Shown here: positions 56,982 through 64,000 of the stretch, in pieces
Layout of the letters: the number at the start of each line of letters is the position of its first letter
Numbering within the stretch: position 1 is the first letter of the stretch
NCBI RefSeq assembly: GCF_035984545.1
Contig: NZ_JAXCHP010000001.1
Span: 3,100,001 to 3,164,000, forward strand
DNA from: Cryobacterium sp. GrIS_2_6
Lineage (GTDB): Bacteria > Actinomycetota > Actinomycetes > Actinomycetales > Microbacteriaceae
Reading direction: 5' to 3'
DNA length: 64,000 nt
Program-made: the position numbers and the translations under genes
Notes under the pieces: model-generated
Seen by the model: only the letters and a program-made list of their open reading frames with translations
Databases searched by the model: none
Told to the model about the DNA's origin: nothing

Positions 56982-57896
56982 ATGAAACGCGCCCGGCCGC
57001 TTCCCCCTCGCCTGCGCGAGACGGCGTTCACCACTGCCGAGGGAGCGGATGCCGGTCTCAGCCCGGGGCGTTTGCGCCGGTCAGATCTCGAGCATCCGTT
57101 TCGCGGCATCCACGCATCGCCGGACGCGCTCCGCACGATCGAGTCGCGCATCCAGGCCTATGCCAAACGGATGTCTGCCAACGCCTTCTTCAGCCACGTC
57201 ACCGCCGCGCAGATCCACGGTTTGCCGCTGCCGCAGCGCCTCGGGCATTCAATGACCCTTCATGTCTGCACGGCGGATGCCGCTGCCCGGCACGGGAGCC
57301 GCCGGGTCATCGGTCACCACAGTGCCGACCGAGGCCTCGAGGTTGTCGAGGTGCGCGGGGTACGCACGACGTCAGCTGTCTACACCTGGTGCCAGCTGTC
57401 GACCCTGCTGGATCTGGATGAGCTCATCATCCTCGGGGACGCCCTGGTACGACGGCGCGCACCCGTCGCCGCGCTCGACCAGCTTCGACGGGCCGCCCTC
57501 CGGTATGCCGGCCATCGAGGTGCGAAGAAGCTGCGGGAGGCACTCCAGTGGGTCAGGCCGGGAACGGCGTCTGCGCGGGAGACGGAACTTCGGTTGCTGC
57601 TGGTGCGGGCCGGACTTCCCGAGCCCGAGCTCAATGTTGAGATCGTCGATCGCAACGGAATCAAGATCGCGACCGGCGACCTGGTCTATCGCGAGTATCG
57701 GGTTCTCGTCGAGTACGACGGGGAACAGCACCGCACGGATGAGGAGCAGTACCACTGGGACGTCGATCGCCTAGACCGTCTGATGGAGGAAGGGTGGCGG
57801 GTGATTCGCATCAACAAGTCGCACGTCCGAAAGCGACCGGCCAGCACCATCCGCAAAGTACGCGTGGCGCTCAATTCCCGCGGTTGGACTCCCTAG
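56982..57896 (+). CDS. DUF559-type nuclease-like protein
   Basis: 304 residues from ATG 56982. The N-terminal ~180 residues resemble the AbiEi/transcriptional-regulator-type head (FTTAEGADAGLSPGRLRR, HPFRGIHA, SHVTAAQIHGLPLP). The C-terminal ~115 form a Vsr/DUF559 restriction-endonuclease-like fold: ARETELRLLLVRAGLPEPEL then GDLVYREYRVLVEYDGEQH and WDVDRLDRLMEEGWRVIRI, where Glu, Asp and Glu/Gln could bind metal. The gene is bracketed by two copies of the 61-bp repeat. Its biological role is unknown. Confidence 0.78.
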   Translation: MKRARPLPPRLRETAFTTAEGADAGLSPGRLRRSDLEHPFRGIHASPDALRTIESRIQAYAKRMSANAFFSHVTAAQIHGLPLPQRLGHSMTLHVCTADAAARHGSRRVIGHHSADRGLEVVEVRGVRTTSAVYTWCQLSTLLDLDELIILGDALVRRRAPVAALDQLRRAALRYAGHRGAKKLREALQWVRPGTASARETELRLLLVRAGLPEPELNVEIVDRNGIKIATGDLVYREYRVLVEYDGEQHRTDEEQYHWDVDRLDRLMEEGWRVIRINKSHVRKRPASTIRKVRVALNSRGWTP

Positions 57897-57913
57897 CTTC
57901 CCCACCCCCTTTC

Positions 57914-57974
57914 CGCGGAAGCGGGTGAATCGTCGTTTTCACTCGCTCAAACCGACGATTCACCCGCTTTCGCG
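57914..57974. repeat. 61-bp intergenic inverted repeat, copy 5
   Basis: The left arm has one substitution (CGCGGAAG); the right arm is consensus. It lies 17 bases after the DUF559-type stop and 6 bases before the convergent SDR stop. Confidence 0.92.
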
Positions 57975-57980
57975 GGAGGG

Positions 57981-58916
57981 TCAGAGCGGGAAGGGGACGC
58001 CGGCCAGGGCCTTGGTGCGGGACCAGAGGTGCGACGCGACTGCGGGGTCGAAACTCGTGGCGGTGGGGCGCTGGCGAGTAGGCAGGCCGCGGGTCAGGAA
58101 ACGGGGGCCGTAGTACTCGCCGCCGCGGGCATCCGTGTCGAGGGTCGCGCGCACCGTCGGCCAGGCGCCGCGGTCCTTGCCCTGGGCGCCGATCAGGCCC
58201 TGCAGGTGGTCGGCGAAACGCTGCGGCCGGCTCGGCTCGTTGACCCCGCGGATGCCCGGCGTCAGCCCCGACACCGAGTAACCGGGGTGCGCAACGAGGC
58301 TCTGCACCCCGCCGGGGCCGCCGAGTCCGGCACGCTGGAGCCGCCGGTCGAGCTCGAAGCCGAACACCTGCATCGCGATCTTCGACTGCGCGTACGCGAC
58401 CCAGCCGCTGTACCCCGTCACGAGCTGCAGGTTGTCCAGGCGCGAGGCCACCAGCCGGGTCACGAGCGACCCGAGCGCGACGACCCGGCTGCCTGGCGTG
58501 CGCAACAGGGCAGGCAGGGTGAGCGCGGTGAGGTGAAAGTGCCCGAGGTAGTTCGTCTCGAGCACGATCTCGTTGCCGGCCGCACTCGACTCGCGGGTCC
58601 TGGGCGGGTGCACGATGCCGGCGTTGAGCACGAGTCCGTCGAGCCGGGGCAGCTCGAGCAGCAGCGCGGCGGCGGTACGCACACTGTCGGCGTCGGCGAC
58701 GTCGAGGTTGATCGTCGAAACGGATGCCCCGGGCACCCGCCCGAGGATGGCCGCGATCGCGGCATCCGCCTTCACGGGATTGCGGCAGGCCAGCACGACG
58801 TGCGCACCGGTCGCGGCGAGTTGTTCGCTTGTGAAATAGCCGAGGCCGGCGTTGGCGCCGGTGACGACGAAGGTCTTGCCGGACTGGTCGGGGAGGTCGC
58901 GCGGGTCCCAGCTCAT
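57981..58916 (-). CDS. Short-chain dehydrogenase/reductase
   Basis: 311 residues. TFVVTGANAGLGYFTSEQLA, LNAGIVHP, and YAQSK (catalytic Tyr/Lys) define the SDR fold; the Ser is in GSLVTR. The N-terminus WDPRDLPDQSGKT is typical of oxidoreductases near retinol-dehydrogenase-like SDRs. It overlaps the chorismate-mutase gene by ATGA and is co-translated with it. Confidence 0.9.
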   Translation of the reverse strand: MSWDPRDLPDQSGKTFVVTGANAGLGYFTSEQLAATGAHVVLACRNPVKADAAIAAILGRVPGASVSTINLDVADADSVRTAAALLLELPRLDGLVLNAGIVHPPRTRESSAAGNEIVLETNYLGHFHLTALTLPALLRTPGSRVVALGSLVTRLVASRLDNLQLVTGYSGWVAYAQSKIAMQVFGFELDRRLQRAGLGGPGGVQSLVAHPGYSVSGLTPGIRGVNEPSRPQRFADHLQGLIGAQGKDRGAWPTVRATLDTDARGGEYYGPRFLTRGLPTRQRPTATSFDPAVASHLWSRTKALAGVPFPL

Positions 58917-59350
58917 GACGCGGGGCCTGCAGGCGCCGCAGTCGCAGGCGCCGGAGCCGGTGCACCGATCGCCGAATCGGGCATGACCCCGATGGCAGCG
59001 CCGGGTGCCTGCCCGTCTCCCACGCCCGGCTGGCCGCCCGCGATCGCCACGTGATGGTGGATGACCTCGGCGACGATGAAGTTGAGGAACTTCTCGGCGA
59101 AACCGGGGTCGAGCCTGGCCTCCTCGGCGAGCGCGCGCAGCCGCTGGATCTGCTGCAGCTCCCGCGCGGGGTCTGCCGCGGGAAGACCGTGCCGGGCTTT
59201 GAGCCGACCGACTTGCTGGGTGAACTTGAAGCGCTCAGCGAGCATGTGGATAAGGGCGGCATCGATGTTGTCGATGCTCTGGCGGATGCCGTTCAATTCG
59301 TCGATCGCATCCTGCCCCGCACCGGCGGGCAATTCCTCGTGTTCGGCCAT
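58913..59350 (-). CDS. Chorismate mutase (AroQ type)
   Basis: 145 residues. Three-helix AroQ core: LNGIRQSIDNIDAALIHMLA, ERFKFTQQVGRLKARHGLP and FLNFIVAEVIHHH, with the Arg, Lys, Asp and Glu positions filled. A Pro/Ala-rich tail follows. It makes prephenate for Phe/Tyr. TATCGT (59357-59362) ends 6 bases before the ATG, so the mRNA is probably leaderless. It is coupled to the SDR gene. Confidence 0.88.
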   Translation of the reverse strand: MAEHEELPAGAGQDAIDELNGIRQSIDNIDAALIHMLAERFKFTQQVGRLKARHGLPAADPARELQQIQRLRALAEEARLDPGFAEKFLNFIVAEVIHHHVAIAGGQPGVGDGQAPGAAIGVMPDSAIGAPAPAPATAAPAGPAS

Positions 59351-59377
59351 GACTGAACGATACCGTGCGCACCCCGG

Positions 59378-59438
59378 CGCGAAAGCGGGTGAATCGTCGT
59401 TATGGCTGCCGCAAACCGACGATTCACCCGCTGTCGCG
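59378..59438. repeat. 61-bp intergenic inverted repeat, copy 6
   Basis: Both arms match the consensus except CTGTCGCG in the right arm. It lies between the chorismate-mutase promoter and the EamA-type stop, only 15 bases from the -10, so it would overlap the -35 region. Confidence 0.92.
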
Positions 59439-59454
59439 GGCAGTGGCGACGCTG

Positions 59455-60441
59455 CTAGGCGAGGGCGCGGCGCGGCAGGGGCAAGCGGATGCGCTTCTGC
59501 GCGAGCAGGATGCCGAGCAGCACGAGCAGCGCGCCCAGGGGCTCGTTCCAGGACAGCGTCTCGCCGAGCAGCAGAACCCCGAGGACGACGCCGACGACGG
59601 GCGTCACGTACGTCACGGTCGACGCGTTCGTCGGGCCCCAGGCACGGAGCACGTTGATGTTCCAGATGTAGGCGAGCCCGGTGCCGAGGGCGCCGAGAGT
59701 GAGCAGGCTCAGGACGATCGCCGGGCTGAGCGACACCGGGTGCCAGGCCAGCACTGGCGTGAGCAGCACCATGATCGCCCCGCCGAGCCCGATGTTGAGG
59801 AACGCGAACGTCGCCCCCGCGATCGGCCGCCCGCTCAGGAACCGGCGGGTGTACCCGAACGTGAAGCCGTAACACACCGCCGCGCCGAGGCAGGCGAGCT
59901 GGCCCCATAGGTCCCCGGTGAGTGCGGCATAACGCCACGGCCCGATGATCACGAGCACGCCGGCGATGCCGGCGACCACCCCGAGCACCTGCCCGCGCCC
60001 GAGCCGTTCGACGCGGAAGGCGAGGGTCGCCATCAGGGCCGTCATGATCGGTGTCACGGCGTTGTAGATGCTGGCGAGGCTCGAGGACACGTACTGCTCG
60101 GCCCACGCGAAGAGGAGATGCGGCACGACGCATCCGCTCACAGCGATCACGAGGAAGTGCAGCCACACGGCCGCTTCGCGCGGCAGCACGGGGCCGTTGT
60201 TCACCCTGGGCCGGGTGATGAGCACGATCAGGCCGAGGGTGAGGCCGCCGAGCACGAGGCGCGACCACGCGATCTGCCCGAAGCTCACTCCGGCTAGGGC
60301 GACCTTCATGAACAGGAAACTCGAGCCCCAGACGACGCCCATACCGAGGAACTGCAGCGCAACGAGGGCGCGGCGAGCCGGCTCGGCGGGAGCGGGTGCT
60401 ACGGAAGTGGGGGCGTCGCGCGGGGCGGTGCTATTGGTCAC
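59455..60441 (-). CDS. EamA/DMT-family transporter (second)
   Basis: 328 residues from GTG 60441, chosen because TACAGT (60448-60453) ends 6 bases upstream. Ten helices in two EamA repeats: FLGMGVVWGSSFLFMKVALA and LLGETLSWNEPLGALLVLLG are typical ends. The substrate is unknown; related proteins export amino acids or metabolites. Confidence 0.86.
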   Translation of the reverse strand: MTNSTAPRDAPTSVAPAPAEPARRALVALQFLGMGVVWGSSFLFMKVALAGVSFGQIAWSRLVLGGLTLGLIVLITRPRVNNGPVLPREAAVWLHFLVIAVSGCVVPHLLFAWAEQYVSSSLASIYNAVTPIMTALMATLAFRVERLGRGQVLGVVAGIAGVLVIIGPWRYAALTGDLWGQLACLGAAVCYGFTFGYTRRFLSGRPIAGATFAFLNIGLGGAIMVLLTPVLAWHPVSLSPAIVLSLLTLGALGTGLAYIWNINVLRAWGPTNASTVTYVTPVVGVVLGVLLLGETLSWNEPLGALLVLLGILLAQKRIRLPLPRRALA

Positions 60442-60556
60442 CTGCCGACTGTAACGTGTGCGGCCGCCGGCGTCGGCCCCCTCTGAGCGCAACGTCCGGA
60501 TCCCGCCGGTGAATGGCAGCATCCGCTCGTTCGAAGCGGCGTGAGACGGCGTGAGA

Positions 60557-60595
60557 CGAGAAGAGCGGATGCGCCCAGCGCATCCGCTCTTCTCG
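60557..60595. terminator. Long bidirectional terminator hairpin
   Basis: A perfect 18-bp stem (CGAGAAGAGCGGATGCGC and complement) around a 3-base loop lies 29 bases after the purA stop. It is the strongest simple hairpin in the window after 7785-7820. Confidence 0.8.
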
Positions 60596-60623
60596 GTTCA
60601 GACCCTGCGGCCCGGCTCAGCTC

Positions 60624-62404
<1,781 letters not shown>

Positions 62405-62420
62405 ACTCGATCCTAACGCG

Positions 62421-63011
62421 TCAGCGGATGCCGGGGGTCGGGTTCAATCGGCCGGAGAACGTCGCGAGCACCGCGGCGACAACCTCGGGCTGGGGCCGGC
62501 CGGGCTCGAAGATGAGCCACTCGAGCCCCGCCATCAGGGTCGCGCCGAAGACGCTGCTTGCCATCAGGCCCGTCACGCCCCCCGTACCGGCCTCGTTCGG
62601 CACCGCCTCCTCGATCGCCGCGGCGAATTCGGCGAGCGCCTGGTGGCGGAACGCGAACGAGGTCTCCTGCCAGGCCCGGTCGGTGCGGAAGATGTCACCG
62701 GCCATCACCTTCGCGAGGGCCGTGTTCCCGGCGATCCGGCAGAGCAGCGTCGTGACGAGCGCCTCGATCGCGGCCCAGCCGTGCAGCCCGGTGCGCGCGG
62801 AGCGCAGCGCTTCGGTGAGGGCGGCCATGCCCTCGGAGAGGAGGCCCTCGAAGATCTTGTCCTTGGACGCGAAGTTGTAATAGAGGCTGCCCTTGGCCAC
62901 GCCGGCGCGCACGGCGACGTCGTCCATGGTCGTGCCCGAGATGCCGCGCTCGGCCGCGAGCGCGAGGGCGGCGTCGAAGATCAGGCGTTTCGTGCCGGTC
63001 ACCTGCGCCAT
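62421..63011 (-). CDS. TetR-family regulator of the YhgE-type locus
   Basis: 196 residues from ATG 63011 with GGGGAAG upstream. HTH: DDVAVRAGVAKGSLYYNFASKD. A perfect 16-bp palindrome lies 30 bases upstream between the divergent genes. It likely represses the ABC-like/YhgE pair and itself. Confidence 0.9.
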   Translation of the reverse strand: MAQVTGTKRLIFDAALALAAERGISGTTMDDVAVRAGVAKGSLYYNFASKDKIFEGLLSEGMAALTEALRSARTGLHGWAAIEALVTTLLCRIAGNTALAKVMAGDIFRTDRAWQETSFAFRHQALAEFAAAIEEAVPNEAGTGGVTGLMASSVFGATLMAGLEWLIFEPGRPQPEVVAAVLATFSGRLNPTPGIR

Positions 63012-63040
63012 GCGTCTTCCCCGATTCACTCTTGCTTCTG

Positions 63041-63056
63041 TACTGACTAGTCAGTA
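63041..63056. promoter_or_regulatory. TetR operator with overlapping divergent promoters
   Basis: TACTGACTAGTCAGTA is a perfect 16-bp palindrome. TATATT (63055-63060, + strand) and TATACT (minus strand) overlap it, so one bound dimer would block both directions. Confidence 0.82.
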
Positions 63057-63166
63057 TATTGGAGAACAGCCCTCGACGCAATGAAGCACCCGGCCGCAGG
63101 ACGGCCGCCGGGAGCTCACTCACCACGTATCGGCACAGAGAATTATCGGCAATCGAAGGCAGAGTC

Positions 63167-63817
63167 ATGCGCGTCACCCTCTCCGCGGTCACCAAAGGCC
63201 CCAAAAGCTCCTCCCTCCCGAGCACGACGCTCGAATACCAGAGCGACACCGTCACCCTCGCGCGCGCCGCGACCGAGCGCCGACCCACCGTCCTCGGCCT
63301 CATCGCGAGCGGCCGGATGCGCCCGGACTCCGGCCAGGTGCTCCTCGACGACACCGTCGACTACTCGTCCATGCGCCGCCGGATCGCCCTCATTGACGCG
63401 CCCGGCGTCTGCGAGCCCGCCGCCGACCTGCCCGTCTCCGAGGTCGTCTCCGAGGAGCTCATGTTCGCCGGCCGCCCGGCCCACAGAGGCGCCGTGAAGC
63501 GGATGCTGGCCTCGCTCGACCTCGGAGACGAGGGCCGCACAAGCATCGCCGACCTCGACCCGGATGCGCGCATCCGCCTGTTGACGGAGCTCGCGGTGCT
63601 CCGCGACGGCGTCGAGGCCCTCGTGATCTGCTCGCCCGACCGGCACGGCGGCGACCCGCTGGGCTGGTGGCTGATCGCCAACGACCTCGCCGAGCGCGGC
63701 TACGCCGTGCTCGTCATCGCCGGAGATGCGTCGGCACACGCGATCGCGGCCCTCGAACCCGAACTGTTCGTCACAACGGCCGGGGATTCGGTCTCGATCG
63801 GAGCGGACACGCTGTGA
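63167..63817 (+). CDS. ABC-ATPase-like protein lacking Walker A
   Basis: 216 residues from ATG 63167. The order of strands follows an ABC ATPase: LGLIASGRMRPDSGQVLLDD sits where the Walker A/after-P-loop should be, but there is no GxxGxGKST; the signature LSGGQ is absent, and VEALVICSPDRH stands in place of Walker B. It ends one base into the next start (GTGA), so it is coupled to a YhgE/Pip gene. It could be a regulatory or scaffolding subunit that has lost ATPase activity. Confidence 0.7.
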   Translation: MRVTLSAVTKGPKSSSLPSTTLEYQSDTVTLARAATERRPTVLGLIASGRMRPDSGQVLLDDTVDYSSMRRRIALIDAPGVCEPAADLPVSEVVSEELMFAGRPAHRGAVKRMLASLDLGDEGRTSIADLDPDARIRLLTELAVLRDGVEALVICSPDRHGGDPLGWWLIANDLAERGYAVLVIAGDASAHAIAALEPELFVTTAGDSVSIGADTL

Positions 63818-64000
63818 AGGTATTCCGCATGGTCAGGGCCGAACTCGACCGCCTGACCGCAACCGTGATGTCCCGGGTCGCCCTGTGCGCCCTGTTGCTC
63901 GTACCCGTGCTCTACGGCGGCCTATATCTCTGGGCCAACCAGGACCCGTACGCCGGCCTCGACCGGGTGCCCGTCGCGCTCGTGGTCGCAGACACCGGGA
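63814..64000 (+). CDS. YhgE/Pip-type membrane protein (N-terminal part)
   Basis: 62 codons from GTG 63814 before the window ends. RMVRAELDRLTATVMSRVAL, then ALLLVPVLYGGLYLWANQDP and DRVPVALVVADTG match the first helix and start of the extracellular domain of YhgE/Pip/ABC-2-like proteins. These are linked to phage infection in lactococci and to export systems in general. It is coupled to the ABC-like gene. Confidence 0.82.
   Translation, partial: MKVFRMVRAELDRLTATVMSRVALCALLLVPVLYGGLYLWANQDPYAGLDRVPVALVVADTG

Overview
The window is high-GC, densely coded actinobacterial chromosome. Gene content (DUF3073, DUF3151 beside purA, a sterol-carrier-like protein beside purD, a KimA-type transporter, TipAL, MocR/YczE), short promoters abutting start codons and heavy use of GGATGCC/GGCATCC words point to Microbacteriaceae, though no rRNA or tRNA is present to fix the genus. 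I see no prophage, insertion sequence or CRISPR array.

Layout. 1-7.7 kb: acyl-CoA oxidase (cut by the window edge), RecQ, a YcnI/CopC copper pair with a nearby membrane protein, and an EamA transporter. 7.8-18 kb: a DEAD-box helicase with a long repeat-rich N-terminus, a FUSC-type membrane protein, two secreted coiled-coil cell-wall enzymes (one SLT-like, one M23), and an IclR/HutH divergent pair. 18-30 kb: 5'-3' exonuclease, acyl-CoA dehydrogenase, Dps, Nudix, malic enzyme, a large RND permease and the divergent MocR-YczE pair. 30-38 kb: regulators (TipAL, PadR with a DUF4097 partner, OhrR), a KimA-like K+ transporter and two CrcB/Fluc subunits. 38-62 kb: eight purine genes in separate transcription units (purM-purF, purD, purC, purS-purQ, purL, purA), interleaved with VOC proteins, kynureninase, an aldo-keto reductase, a DUF559 nuclease-like gene, chorismate mutase and transporters. 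62-64 kb: a TetR regulator divergent from an ABC-like protein without a Walker A motif and a YhgE/Pip membrane protein that runs off the end.

Decay: there are remnants of a NarL-type response regulator (16.05 kb), a ribokinase (42.2-42.9 kb) and a YCII plus ECF42-type sigma module (53.2-54.4 kb) that splits purQ from purL.

Most unusual structure: several intergenic inverted-repeat families. One has six copies of exactly 61 bp with conserved arms and a variable centre, and two of its copies bracket the DUF559 gene. A second has two copies of exactly 93 bp. A third is made of short GACAGTCGG/GACACTCGG repeats. Many genes also have a TANNNT -10 box 5-7 nt before the start codon, which suggests widespread leaderless transcription. 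Regulatory dyads are visible at the IclR/hutH, TipAL, PadR, OhrR and TetR/YhgE loci.
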